From Nocardia sputorum (GTDB lineage: Bacteria; Actinomycetota; Actinomycetes; Mycobacteriales; Mycobacteriaceae): DNA of 64,000 nucleotides. The notes under the pieces are model-generated. The model saw nothing but the letters and a program-made list of their open reading frames with translations. It ran no database searches and was not told the origin of the DNA. Location of the stretch: contig NZ_AP026978.1 in assembly GCF_027924405.1 (NCBI RefSeq), positions 930,001 to 994,000 on the forward strand, given 5' to 3'. Made by a program: the position numbers and the translations under genes. This document shows positions 54,501 through 63,828 of the stretch, piece after piece (the first letter of the stretch is position 1; every line of letters starts with the position of its first letter).

Positions 54501-54857
54501 TCGGCCGTCGAAGAAGGACGCGCCGTGCACCACGTGGGCGCCGGAGCGCAAAGCGGTGACCGTTTCGGCGTGCGCGGCGGTCAGTGCCGCGGCATACCGG
54601 CCGGGATCGCTCGGATCGTCCGGCGGCCGATCGATCTCGACCACCGCGCCGCCGAACCGCGTGCGGTAATCGTCGAGCAGGCGTCGCCGGACGTCATCGG
54701 TTCCCCGCGCGGGCTCGTCTCCCGGTGCGGTGCTGCGGGTTTCGGCCGGGATGGTACCGAGTTCGGCGTCGAGGGCGCGCAACAACGCGAACTCGCAGTG
54801 CGCCGCGCGGACGAGATCGACGGTGCTGCAGACGACACGATCACCGAACACGAACAA
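51474..54857 (-). CDS. TM0106-type RecB nuclease/DNA2-like helicase fusion with degenerate catalytic motifs
   Basis: A 1127-residue protein that aligns along its length with the TM0106 family (N-terminal RecB-like nuclease, C-terminal UvrD/DNA2-like helicase). The start FVFGDRVVCSTVDLVRAAHCEFALL fits. Several catalytic motifs are lost: the nuclease D-T-K strand reads VHGIAPT (about 139), Walker B DEAGQ reads ADAGR (about 857), GDPQQLPQ reads GDPVASSA, the FQGQEA motif reads FRGREA and the NVAxSRxQ Arg-finger motif reads HALCRAM. Walker A (GPPGTGKTP, about 750) remains. No stops or frameshifts occur. TTG 54857 behind AGGAGG is preferred over GTG 54887. Confidence 0.82.
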   Translation of the reverse strand: MFVFGDRVVCSTVDLVRAAHCEFALLRALDAELGTIPAETRSTAPGDEPARGTDDVRRRLLDDYRTRFGGAVVEIDRPPDDPSDPGRYAAALTAAHAETVTALRSGAHVVHGASFFDGRFHCGADFLVRAEHRVRYTVHGIAPTTADRVAAALELAACAEALDRSGALTAPLVRLHRGPQSSARALSELLPLYRARRRRVERIVDEKLGELLPVQWGDPRYLACGRCRTCTDALSAARDLLLVAGMPSAARARLREAGVTTIDRLATTDAAVPGVPPRTVSALRRQAELQLRREFSGTPTYALLDAAALGALPAPSPGDLSLTIAGGGRAPLVVEVGGPDTVHLSLRGPIDSSDPRHAAAAERRVLEQVLDYLTQRRRIYPDLHVYHYSAAVRTALLRCTGRHGVNEELVDELLCGGVLVDLYPIVRGALLVGESSYRLSGLRRLLPGPADTSAEHDCGTVLRLRDWLLDRAAEQRVAARTLPAAAGYTAAIPGAAAPPPSSRPSSLEAALAEYAAAQGDSLHPAALTAAALGYHRRERQPLWWAHADRLSHPVDEWADAPGVLVADWGTVDTKWHRRPDRPAMRRYLTLTGRIGTGPSGAPGASALTPGTTVYTFYDQPMPAGMVTAPGLRATATATVLGCSVDAEFDDTVRLEESLPEGCEPYDELPSAIAPGLPEWDENAAAAIEFAAQQLLMTLPDTPRAAVFDILARRPPRLHGDARLPEVHGDYAAAITAALCALDHSYVAVQGPPGTGKTPTAARVLERLITRNKWRIGVVARESATVENLLDAVVRAGVLPELVAKKDAATLAPEWLVIDAARYPRFLDNAISGCVLGGVPADFADENSVPRAGLDLLVIADAGRFPLAEAVSVAASARNLLLLGDPVASSARGAHPAPVGESVLGWLAAGRQTLPIERGYFLDRTWRMHPAVCEPVSRLYYDGRLRANETVTLARRLDGEQPGVDTVLVDHYGNATESPAEAREVVRRVRALLGMSWTIGATTRRLHPHDIFVVAPYAAQVGRIRTLLGRAKIEDVLVGTPDRFRGREAAVVLLSMTTSSPADAPYGMPSLLSRGVVHALCRAMWKAIVIRSPLLTEYLPASTDELADLGAFLRLTDAGQPKQTPSPR

Positions 54858-54967
54858 ACGCGGCCCTCCTGTGTCTTCGCGGGACACCCGCTGCCGGCGT
54901 GCGCCGAATTACACACGGACCGCAACACTGTAGCTAGCGCGCCTGACCTCGGCCTACCCTCCCCGGC

Positions 54968-56755
<1,788 letters not shown>

Positions 56756-56817
56756 TGACCAGGAGTTTACTGCCTCGTGCTGGTCGTCCCGGCCACCGCC
56801 CCAATACCGTGAGACCT

Positions 56818-57672
56818 ATGCAACTGGACAACTCGCCCGCGCATCGCGATGTGACGCCGGATCAGCTGGACGTTGCGGTCGTCCAGTTCGCCCCGTCGAC
56901 CGACCCCGCGGCGAACCTCGCGACCGTGCGCGAGCACGTCCGCACGGCCCGCGAGCGCGGGGCGCGCGTGGTCGTCGCACCGGAATACTCGATGTTTGCC
57001 GTGACCCGGCTCGACGAGCGGGTCGTCGCCGTCGCCGAGCCGCTGACCGGCCCATTCGTCACCGGCCTCGGGGCGATCGCGCGCGAGTTCGGCGTGTTCC
57101 TGGTCGCCGGAACGGTGGAGCAGGTCGCTCCCGGTGGCGACCGCATCCGCAACACCCTGGTCGTGCTCGGCCCAGACGGCGCCCTCGTCACGCGCTACCG
57201 GAAGGTCCACCTCTACGACGCCTTCGGCCACCTCGAATCCGACGTGGTCGAACCGGGCGTGATCGAAGCCCCGGCGACCTTCACGGTCGGCGATGTGACA
57301 TTCGGCATGCAGACCTGTTTCGATCTGCGCTTCCCGGAAGGTGCGCGCCGGGTCGCCGCGGCAGGCGCGCAAGTGCTGCTGCTGCCCGCCCAGTGGATAC
57401 CCGGCCCGGCCAAGGTCGACCAGTGGACCACGCTGGTCCGGGCGCGTGCCATCGAGAACACCGTCTACGTCGCCGCCGCCGATCAGGCCGCTCCCCGGGG
57501 CGCGGGCGCGTCGATGATCGTGGACCCGGCAGGCGCGGTACTCGCCGAACTCGGCGACGAGCCCGGTGTGCTGACCGCCGGAATCGACCTGGCCTACCTG
57601 AGCAAGGTGCGCACCGCCAACCCGAGCCTCGCGTTGCGTCGATTCTCGATCACCGAGCGCGGACCGGAGTAG
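56818..57672 (+). CDS. Carbon-nitrogen hydrolase (nitrilase/omega-amidase superfamily)
   Basis: A 284-residue hydrolase. The catalytic triad is visible: Glu56 in VVAPEYSMF, Lys129 in RYRKVHLYDAFG and Cys167 in GMQTCFDLRFPE. Members cleave amides such as omega-amides or deaminated glutathione. The frame is open upstream, but ATG 56818 lies seven bases after TACCGT and lacks a Shine-Dalgarno sequence, suggesting a leaderless message and this start. It is followed 12 bases later by a phosphoribosyltransferase gene, so the two are probably in one operon. Confidence 0.93.
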   Translation: MQLDNSPAHRDVTPDQLDVAVVQFAPSTDPAANLATVREHVRTARERGARVVVAPEYSMFAVTRLDERVVAVAEPLTGPFVTGLGAIAREFGVFLVAGTVEQVAPGGDRIRNTLVVLGPDGALVTRYRKVHLYDAFGHLESDVVEPGVIEAPATFTVGDVTFGMQTCFDLRFPEGARRVAAAGAQVLLLPAQWIPGPAKVDQWTTLVRARAIENTVYVAAADQAAPRGAGASMIVDPAGAVLAELGDEPGVLTAGIDLAYLSKVRTANPSLALRRFSITERGPE

Positions 57673-57684
57673 CGTTCGGAATCG

Positions 57685-58308
57685 ATGGTCTACACCGATC
57701 GGACCTCGGCCGGTCACGCGCTGGGTGCGCATCTCGAACACCTACGCGCGGCGAATCCGCTGGTGCTCGGGCTGCCGCGCGGTGGAGTGCCGGTGGCCGC
57801 CGCGGTGCGCGAGGTGATCGGCGGTGACCTCGACATCCTGCTGGTCCGCAAACTGGGCGTGCCCTGGCAACCGGAACTCGCGCTGGGCGCCGTCGGCGAG
57901 GACGGGGTTCGGGTGCTGAATCCGGATGTGCTGGCGCACACCGGGCTGACGCCGAAGAAGGTCGACTCGATCGAGGCGCGCGAGCGCGCCGAACTGGAGC
58001 GGCGCAGGCAGGTGTTGCGCGGTTCGGCGCGGCCGATTCCGCTGGAAGGGCGCACCGTGGTGATCGTCGACGACGGCATGGCGACCGGCGCCACGGTCGT
58101 GGTCGCCTGCCGGGTCGCGCGGCTGCACCGGCCCGCGCGCGTCGTCGTCGCCGTGCCGGTCTCCTCCACGGAGGCGATGCGCCGGGTCGCCGACGAGGCC
58201 GACGAGGCGGTCTGCCCGTGGGTGCCGCGCTCGCTCGGCGGCGTCGGCGGCGCGTACCGGGACTTCCATCAGTTGGAGGACGCCGAGGTCACCGCGTTGC
58301 TGTGCTGA
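57685..58308 (+). CDS. Phosphoribosyltransferase-family protein
   Basis: A 207-residue type I phosphoribosyltransferase fold. The PRPP-binding loop is VVIVDDGMATGATV at 126-138; the N-terminal core LVLGLPRGGVPVAAAV and DILLVRKLGVP are typical of stand-alone PRTase proteins, sometimes fused to dienelactone hydrolases. The purine or pyrimidine substrate is unknown; the hood is too short for HGPRT-type recognition. It begins 12 bases after the carbon-nitrogen hydrolase and ends six bases from the convergent gamma carbonic anhydrase gene. Confidence 0.9.
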   Translation: MVYTDRTSAGHALGAHLEHLRAANPLVLGLPRGGVPVAAAVREVIGGDLDILLVRKLGVPWQPELALGAVGEDGVRVLNPDVLAHTGLTPKKVDSIEARERAELERRRQVLRGSARPIPLEGRTVVIVDDGMATGATVVVACRVARLHRPARVVVAVPVSSTEAMRRVADEADEAVCPWVPRSLGGVGGAYRDFHQLEDAEVTALLC

Positions 58309-58314
58309 CAGTGC

Positions 58315-58839
58315 TCAGATCTCGGCGATGCCCTTGCGGTGGCGCTGGGCCAGTTCGGCGTAGAAGCCCGGGTTGAGCTGCACCCACATCTGCGCCTGCG
58401 TGCCCTCGATCGGCCGTTTCACCTCGGCGGGGGAACCTGCGGCGAGCACGCCGTCGGGAATCTCGGCCCCGGGCGGCACCAGCGAGTGGGCCGCGATCAT
58501 GCTGCCCGCGCCGATCTTGGCCAGGTCCAGCACCGTGGTCCCGTTGCCGACGATGGCCTCGGCGCCGACCGCCGCGCCGTGGAAGACCACGCTGTGCGCG
58601 ATCGTCGCGCCGGGCCCGATCTCCATCGGCACGTCCGGTGGCACGTGCAGCACCGCGTTGTCCTGGATGTTGGCGCGTTCCCGGATCACGATCGGCGCGA
58701 GGTCCGCCCGCAGCACCGCGCCGTACCAGATCGAAGCGCCCGCCTCGACCCGGACGTCACCGATCAGGGTCGCCGTCGGCGCGACGAACGCCGTCGGATC
58801 GACCTGCGGCCGTTTGCCTTCGAATTCGTAGAGTGGCAC
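58315..58839 (-). CDS. Gamma-carbonic anhydrase family protein (left-handed beta-helix)
   Basis: A 174-residue hexapeptide-repeat protein forming a trimeric left-handed beta-helix. The sequence FVAPTATLIGDVRVEAGASIWYGAVLRADLAPIVIRERANIQDNAVLHV is the start of the repeat; the typical His ligands are at IAHSVVFHGAAV and MIAAHSLV. It may hydrate carbon dioxide or simply be a PaaY/YrdA-type relative. The GTG 58839 lies six bases after a TACGGT -10 element that is inside a CACCGT-AA-ACGGTG dyad (58845-58858), so the transcript is probably leaderless. Confidence 0.92.
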   Translation of the reverse strand: MPLYEFEGKRPQVDPTAFVAPTATLIGDVRVEAGASIWYGAVLRADLAPIVIRERANIQDNAVLHVPPDVPMEIGPGATIAHSVVFHGAAVGAEAIVGNGTTVLDLAKIGAGSMIAAHSLVPPGAEIPDGVLAAGSPAEVKRPIEGTQAQMWVQLNPGFYAELAQRHRKGIAEI

Positions 58840-59239
58840 TCGTACACCGTAAACGGTGGTGTCGGGTCGTCGCCGGACCGGCGTCGGGAACCGCCGTGCG
58901 GCTCAGCCCCGGTCTGGATCCCAGGAGTGTCGAATCCGGGATGGAAGTGGGACTCCCAACGCGGTGCCGCGGTCCATCGGCTGCCGTGTGCCCGGTCCGC
59001 GCCTGGCGCGATCGTCCTGCCTCGGATGATGAGCCCGCGCATGCCCGTCGAGTCGGTCTCCGCGTTCGTGTGGACAAGCCGGTCCAACCGACACCGGTGG
59101 CTGATCGCCGCGTAACGGTCAGCGGCGCAGCAGCAGGCCGGGCCGAGCGTGCGGTCCGATCGTCGTGTCCGTCACGCGTTCATCCGTTGCGCTGTCGAGT
59201 GTCGGCGGGCGCTTGACCCGCGACGGGTAGCCGAGATGT
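58840..59239. other. 400-base intergenic region
   Basis: Between the gamma-carbonic anhydrase start and the espG stop there is no supported gene. A short minus-strand frame with MRGLIIRGRTIAPGADRAHG lacks a ribosome site and any recognisable family. Apart from the 58845-58858 dyad, nothing is evident. Confidence 0.5.
58845..58858 (-). promoter_or_regulatory. Leaderless promoter with CACCGT-AA-ACGGTG dyad before the gamma-CA gene
   Basis: A perfect six-base inverted repeat contains TACGGT on the coding strand (58846-58851), six bases before GTG 58839. A regulator bound here would block the promoter. Confidence 0.4.
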
Positions 59240-60055
59240 TCAGCGTCCGGCGTAGGCGGTGGACGTGCGCGCGGCCGCGGTGACGAGCGGTCGGAGGTGG
59301 GCGGCGAAACGCTCCGCGTTCACCGCGACGATGTCGACGTCCGCGCCGGTGCGCACTGCGTACCGGCCGTCGGCGACCACGTCGATCCAGCACAGCACGC
59401 CGAACGGGCGTAGTTCGCCCGCGCCGCGCCGGGCGGAGACGACCATCTGCCCGATGCCTTCGCGCGGCTGCCGGAGCAACTTGCGGATCCGGGATGGGGT
59501 GGACGGCCCGGCGACCGGAACGGTGACCAGGTTGCGGCTGTCCTCGCCGACCTGGGTCAGGGGAGCGGTCAGCCGCGGGAGGGTGCCGGGGGTGTTCTCG
59601 GGAAGCATCGAAACGATCCGAGCACAGAGGCTTTTCGAGCTGCCCGCGAACAATCGCACCTCACCGCCGCGGTCGGGCGTCGCGCCGGGGCGTTGCGCCG
59701 CGACCACCGCGATGTTCCCGGCGGCGGCGCCGAGGATGCGCACCGGCCGCACCGCCGGTTCGGTGTCGGTCGCCGGTCGCGGTCCGCCATCCTCGCGCGG
59801 CGCCGCGTCACGTTGACCGAACACCTCGACGCGCAGGTCCGGCTCGGCGAGAACGCGCAGCGCCGCCTCCAGATCCGCGTCCAGGACCTGATCACACCAG
59901 CGTTCGAGCGCCGGAAGCTGCGCGGCGCGTTCGCCGATGTCGCGGGCCGACAAGCGCACGGCGAGGGGATAGGGGATGCGATCACCGTCGGTGCGTGACC
60001 AGGCCAGCGCGAACTGGTCCGGGGTCAGCGTCCAGTTCACTCGTACTCGGACCAT
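59240..60055 (-). CDS. ESX secretion-associated protein EspG family
   Basis: A 271-residue cytosolic chaperone-like protein of the EspG family, which binds PPE proteins and delivers them to the type VII secretion machine. Family features include WTLTPDQFALAWSRTDGDRIPYPL at the start and the C-terminal FGVLCWIDVVADGRYAVRTGADVDIVAV region. It overlaps the end of the PPE-like gene by 19 bases from ATG 60055; GTG 60040 would give a four-base overlap and is a good alternative start. Its place directly after a PPE-like gene fits its role as that protein's specific chaperone. Confidence 0.88.
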   Translation of the reverse strand: MVRVRVNWTLTPDQFALAWSRTDGDRIPYPLAVRLSARDIGERAAQLPALERWCDQVLDADLEAALRVLAEPDLRVEVFGQRDAAPREDGGPRPATDTEPAVRPVRILGAAAGNIAVVAAQRPGATPDRGGEVRLFAGSSKSLCARIVSMLPENTPGTLPRLTAPLTQVGEDSRNLVTVPVAGPSTPSRIRKLLRQPREGIGQMVVSARRGAGELRPFGVLCWIDVVADGRYAVRTGADVDIVAVNAERFAAHLRPLVTAAARTSTAYAGR

Positions 60056-61350
60056 TCCCCGAGCACGGGCGGCGTGGTCGGATCGAGCGATCCGATGAGT
60101 TCGCCGCCGTCGTCGGAGGGCTCGAGGAAGGTGGGCAGGTCGTCGAGGTCGAACTCGTCGTCCTCGTCGTCGATCGGAGCCAGGCGTGCGGTCGCCGCGT
60201 TCGCGGCCACGCTCGCACCCCCGCGCGGGGTGTCCACCGCGGCCACCGCACCGCCCATCAGGCCGCCCATCGCGCCCGCGCCGAGACCGGTGACGGCCGC
60301 GTCACCGCTGTCGTCGTTCCTGCGCCGCTCGTCGCGCTTGCGCTGTTCCTCGGGCGGAACCTGGGGGCCCGCGCCCGGCACGGCGGGCACCGTCATCGGC
60401 TCGCCCGTCACCGCGGCGGGGGCGGTCGTCGGCCCCGGTGCGCCCGGGACGGGCGTCGTACGGTGGACGGACGCGGCCGCCATCGCCGGAAGCGCCGCCG
60501 CGGCGGCGGGCGCGACACGAGGCGCCGTCGGCGCCGGTGCCTCGCCCGAAGCGGCAGCGGTGGTGGTCGGCGCGGCAGCGGCGGCGGATGTGGATGTGGA
60601 TGGAGCTTCCGCAGTGGGTTCCGGATCGGCCTGCGGAACAGCGCCCCGCTGCTGTACCGGGTGGCTCGGCTCCTGCGAGGCTGTCGCGAACGATAGGGGT
60701 TGCGCGGCAGGGGAGGGCTGGGCGTCTCCGATGATCTTGCTGGACGGTGCGGCACCGGGCGTCGCTGCGGTCGGCGGATCCGTCTCGTCGGGGAACGCGG
60801 GCACGTCGGTCCCGGTCTGCACGAACACACCGGCGTAGATGTCGTTCATCGCGCGCACGACGTCCTGACGGGCGTGCTCACTCGCCTTCTGCCCCTCGAC
60901 ATTGCTGGTCGCCTGGGACGGATCCAGCAGTGCTCCCGCCAGATCCGGTGCGTCCGTGGGAGGCTCGGTCACCGCGGCCCGCAGCGCTTCGGCCGCGTCG
61001 CTCGCTCGCCCGAGGCGCTGCGAGACCACCGCGAACACGTCGGCCAGGTCCTGGCCGCCCTGTTCGAACACGCGCACCACCGCGTCCGCGCTCTTGGCGG
61101 CGGAGCCGCGCCAGCCGTCGGCGATGGCCGCGCGAATCTCGGTGTGCGCCTGGAAGACCGCGTCGGCGAGATGCGCCGCCGCTTCGCTCCACGCCTGCTG
61201 GCCGCCCGCGAGCACGGCCGGATCCAGCAGTTGCACCTTGGCGTGGATCTCGCTGTGGGTGAGGTTGTCGAACACTTCGACGTTCGGCGCGTAAGCGGGA
61301 TCGGTGCGCCGGTGGGTGGCCCGCTCGCCGGCGCGCGGCATCTCACGCAT
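60037..61350 (-). CDS. PPE-like ESX substrate with long Ala/Pro-rich tail
   Basis: A 437-residue protein. Residues ~25-130 form an all-helical domain with a W-x-G turn (DGWRGSAAKSADAV), the hallmark of the WXG100/PPE fold. After about 170 comes a long low-complexity tail rich in Ala, Pro, Thr and Ser, ending with acidic clusters (DDEDDEFDLDDLPTFLE) and PPVLGEWSEYE. It is expected to pair with the small upstream protein, bind EspG and be exported. It overlaps the upstream gene by eight bases; ATG 61341 is an alternative start just after that stop codon. Confidence 0.83.
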   Translation of the reverse strand: MREMPRAGERATHRRTDPAYAPNVEVFDNLTHSEIHAKVQLLDPAVLAGGQQAWSEAAAHLADAVFQAHTEIRAAIADGWRGSAAKSADAVVRVFEQGGQDLADVFAVVSQRLGRASDAAEALRAAVTEPPTDAPDLAGALLDPSQATSNVEGQKASEHARQDVVRAMNDIYAGVFVQTGTDVPAFPDETDPPTAATPGAAPSSKIIGDAQPSPAAQPLSFATASQEPSHPVQQRGAVPQADPEPTAEAPSTSTSAAAAAPTTTAAASGEAPAPTAPRVAPAAAAALPAMAAASVHRTTPVPGAPGPTTAPAAVTGEPMTVPAVPGAGPQVPPEEQRKRDERRRNDDSGDAAVTGLGAGAMGGLMGGAVAAVDTPRGGASVAANAATARLAPIDDEDDEFDLDDLPTFLEPSDDGGELIGSLDPTTPPVLGEWSEYE

Positions 61351-61777
61351 GCGCGGCTCCCGTCACGTCGATCCGTTCCACCGCCAGCGCGAGGGCCTGG
61401 TCGGCCTGCTGATAGGTGGCGGCCGCGGCGCGGAATGTCTGCGCGAGTTCCCTTGCAGCGGAAGAATATTGGCGTAGTCGCGTGATCGCGCCGTCGGCTT
61501 TGCGCTCGAAACCGGCGCGTAGCGCGTCGCCGGAGGCGAATCCGCCGAATCCGGGCAGGGCGGTGGCGGCGCTCAGCACGCGGATCTGCTCGTCGACCCG
61601 ATCGGCGAGCAATTCGTACTGGCGCGCGCAGCGTTCGTGCGCGCCGTCGGCGACCAGCAGGCTGTCGATCCACAGCGAGCCGTCGTCGACCGCCCTGTTC
61701 AGCGCGGCGATGTCGATACCTGGTGCGGTGACCTCCGCGCGTGGCTCTCCGCCGAACTCGTTCTCCTGCGATGGCAT
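61343..61777 (-). CDS. Small EspC/PE-like ESX substrate with YxxxD signal
   Basis: A 144-residue helical protein, first of the ESX trio. It has a helical hairpin (CARQYELLADRVDEQIRVLSA; ELAQTFRAAAATYQQADQAL) and a C-terminal YxxxD motif at Tyr122-Asp126, the general type VII secretion signal, placed after the second helix as in EspC-like proteins. ATG 61777 has AAGGGGGA eight bases upstream. The stop overlaps the PPE-like gene by eight bases, so the partners are co-translated, as for PE/PPE pairs. Confidence 0.78.
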   Translation of the reverse strand: MPSQENEFGGEPRAEVTAPGIDIAALNRAVDDGSLWIDSLLVADGAHERCARQYELLADRVDEQIRVLSAATALPGFGGFASGDALRAGFERKADGAITRLRQYSSAARELAQTFRAAAATYQQADQALALAVERIDVTGAAHA

Positions 61778-61811
61778 CTGCGCCGTCCCCCTTCCTCGTC
61801 CGAAGAGCGGT

Positions 61812-62528
61812 TCACGGATGTCGTGCCAACCCCACGACGACACCCTGCGTCCAATCCGCGATGTCGGCAGTGACCCGCGCGTGCACCGGCTCGTGCAACA
61901 GGTCGTGCCCTGCGTCGATGTACTCCCGTAAATCTACCGATTCGTGGCGGCTAGTCCAGACCCTGACGGCATCGATCGGCGCGCGCCGATCGTCCACGCC
62001 GTGCACCGCGAGGATCGGAAGTTCGCGTGGCAGTGGCGTTCCCGGCGCGCCGGGCGCACCGCCGCCGAGCGCGCGCTTCGGGACTCCCGACAGCACCAGG
62101 CCCGCGAGCGCGTCGTCGGGGAGGGCCGGCCGCAGCGGGTAGTCTCGTTCCACGGTCACCGGATGCGCTGTCGTGTCAGTGGTTTCCGGCGCCGCCGCGC
62201 CGAGCATGCCCAGCGCGGTCACCGCGCCCAGCGAGTGACCCAGCAGGATCAGTGGCCGGTCGTCGCGCGCCAGTTCGACGAGCCGCACGGCGTCCGCTAC
62301 CAGCTCGGCCAGTGTGCCGGGCCGTTCCGGATCGCCCTCGCTCAACCCGTGTCCCGAGGTGTCCAACGCCCACACCTGCGCCCCGGCGGGTCCCAGGGCG
62401 CGCGCGAACCGGTGGTAGTGCCCGCTGTGTTGCCCGATTCCGGGCAGCAGAACGAGGGTGTACCGCGAATTCTCGATCGGCCACCGCCGATAGTGCATCC
62501 GCCCGCGCGCGCCGTCGAAAAAAGGCAT
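61812..62528 (-). CDS. Alpha/beta hydrolase (lysophospholipase-like)
   Basis: A 238-residue hydrolase. The nucleophile elbow is GHSLG (LILLGHSLGAVTALG), preceded by LLPGIGQHSGHYHRFARAL, which has the monoacylglycerol-lipase/lysophospholipase look. The Asp is in HGVDDRRAP and the His in IDAGHDLLHEP. It should hydrolyse acyl esters; the physiological substrate is unknown. The gene diverges from a secreted beta-propeller gene and lies 34 bases from the ESX trio on the same strand, so it might be transcribed ahead of it. Confidence 0.92.
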   Translation of the reverse strand: MPFFDGARGRMHYRRWPIENSRYTLVLLPGIGQHSGHYHRFARALGPAGAQVWALDTSGHGLSEGDPERPGTLAELVADAVRLVELARDDRPLILLGHSLGAVTALGMLGAAAPETTDTTAHPVTVERDYPLRPALPDDALAGLVLSGVPKRALGGGAPGAPGTPLPRELPILAVHGVDDRRAPIDAVRVWTSRHESVDLREYIDAGHDLLHEPVHARVTADIADWTQGVVVGLARHP

Positions 62529-62636
62529 TCACCGATAGTGCCAAAGATCGTGTCCGGGACGGGACCGCACGATTTCGCGCCGAAAACGGCTAAGATCCGC
62601 GGCGACTCACTCCTACCCGAGCCCGAGGTGCCCGCG

Positions 62637-63548
62637 TTGAGAACCCTCCGCCGTCCCGGCGCCTTCCTCGCCTCCGCAGCGGCGCTCGCCTGCACCGCAG
62701 TACTCGCGCCGGTCGCCGAGGCCGCGCCGCCGGTCGCCGCCTGTGACCCCGCGGCGGCGGTCACGGCCGTTCCGGCGCCGGTGCCGGTGCTCGACTGGGC
62801 GGAGAATCTGGGCTACGACGCCCAGGGCAATCTGTGGGTCTCGCGGCTCAACCGCAACGAGGTCCAGCGCTACGACGCCGCCGGCACGCTGACCGCGACT
62901 GTTCCGGTGGAGTTCCCGGGCGCGGTCCGGCTCGGTCCCGACGGGTTGCTGTACGTCGTCTACGGCGACGCGCCGGTCAGCGTCGTGCGGCCCGGCGGCG
63001 TGATCCGGTTCGATCCGGCGGCGGCAGTGCCGGCACCGGAGCTCTACGTCTCCGGGTTCACGATGCCCAACGGCGCCGCGTTCGACCCAGCTGGGAACCT
63101 GTACGTCGCGACGTTGTCCGGCGTGGTCAAGGTTCGTCCCGACGCCTCCGTCGACACCGCCTGGGGCGCACCGCTGGCCGGACTGGCCGCCAACGGCGCG
63201 GTCGTGCACGACGGCGCGCTGTACATCACCGCCAACGGCGGCCCGCTCGGCCGGATCGTCCGCATCCCGCTCGACGACCCCGCGGCCCGCGCCACCGTCG
63301 CGGATGTCGCCGGGCGACTACCCGGCCTGCCGGATTTCGCCGACGACCTGCTCGTCGACCCGAGCGGCATCCTGTACGTCACCACTCTCACCGGCCAGCT
63401 GGTCCGGGTCGATCCCCGCACCGGCGCAGGCTGCGCCGTCCTCGCGGGCCAGCCGCTCACCGCGGTGGCCGCTGCCCCCGGCCGTCCGGACGAATTGATC
63501 GCGAGCACGGAATCCGGCGCTCTGCTCGGAATCCGCCTCGCCCGCTGA
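62637..63548 (+). CDS. Secreted SMP-30/NHL-type beta-propeller protein (ScyD/ScyE-like)
   Basis: A 303-residue exported protein. The signal peptide (LRRPGAFLASAAALACTAVLA) ends near AEAAPPVAAC. The mature part has repeated propeller blades (LGYDAQGNLWVSRLNRNEVQ; VRLGPDGLLYVVYGDAP; AAFDPAGNLYVATLSGVVKV; LLVDPSGILYVTTLTGQLVR), matching the ScyD/ScyE-type and gluconolactonase-like families. It may be a binding or lactone-hydrolysing protein outside the membrane. TTG 62637 has GAGG eight bases upstream; GTG 62628 adds three residues. TAAGAT (62591-62596) is a likely -10 element. Confidence 0.8.
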   Translation: MRTLRRPGAFLASAAALACTAVLAPVAEAAPPVAACDPAAAVTAVPAPVPVLDWAENLGYDAQGNLWVSRLNRNEVQRYDAAGTLTATVPVEFPGAVRLGPDGLLYVVYGDAPVSVVRPGGVIRFDPAAAVPAPELYVSGFTMPNGAAFDPAGNLYVATLSGVVKVRPDASVDTAWGAPLAGLAANGAVVHDGALYITANGGPLGRIVRIPLDDPAARATVADVAGRLPGLPDFADDLLVDPSGILYVTTLTGQLVRVDPRTGAGCAVLAGQPLTAVAAAPGRPDELIASTESGALLGIRLAR

Positions 63549-63828
63549 ATCGGAGGTCGCGGGCGGGTGCGCGTAGACGCTCGAAGCGGGGTGCGCCCGA
63601 GGGGATGCGCTCCCTGATCGCAGACGTCGCGCAGAATGCGCAGAGGACCGGCTGATCAAGGTATTGCCAGGTGCTCAGAAGTGTTCGGCTACGACTTCGT
63701 AGAGGGCCGGGTGCGCGCGGCGGTTCGCCTGGGGATGTGCACGGACGCCAGAACTCCCGGGTCGGCTCGTGGCCTCGCAAATTTCGGCGCTGTCCCAGCG
63801 CGACGGTGACGAGTTCGAATCGCTCGAG

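Noticed and set aside
58764..59087. Minus-strand short frame upstream of the gamma-carbonic anhydrase gene
   Set aside because: It overlaps the promoter and start of a real gene, lacks a ribosome site and resembles no family.
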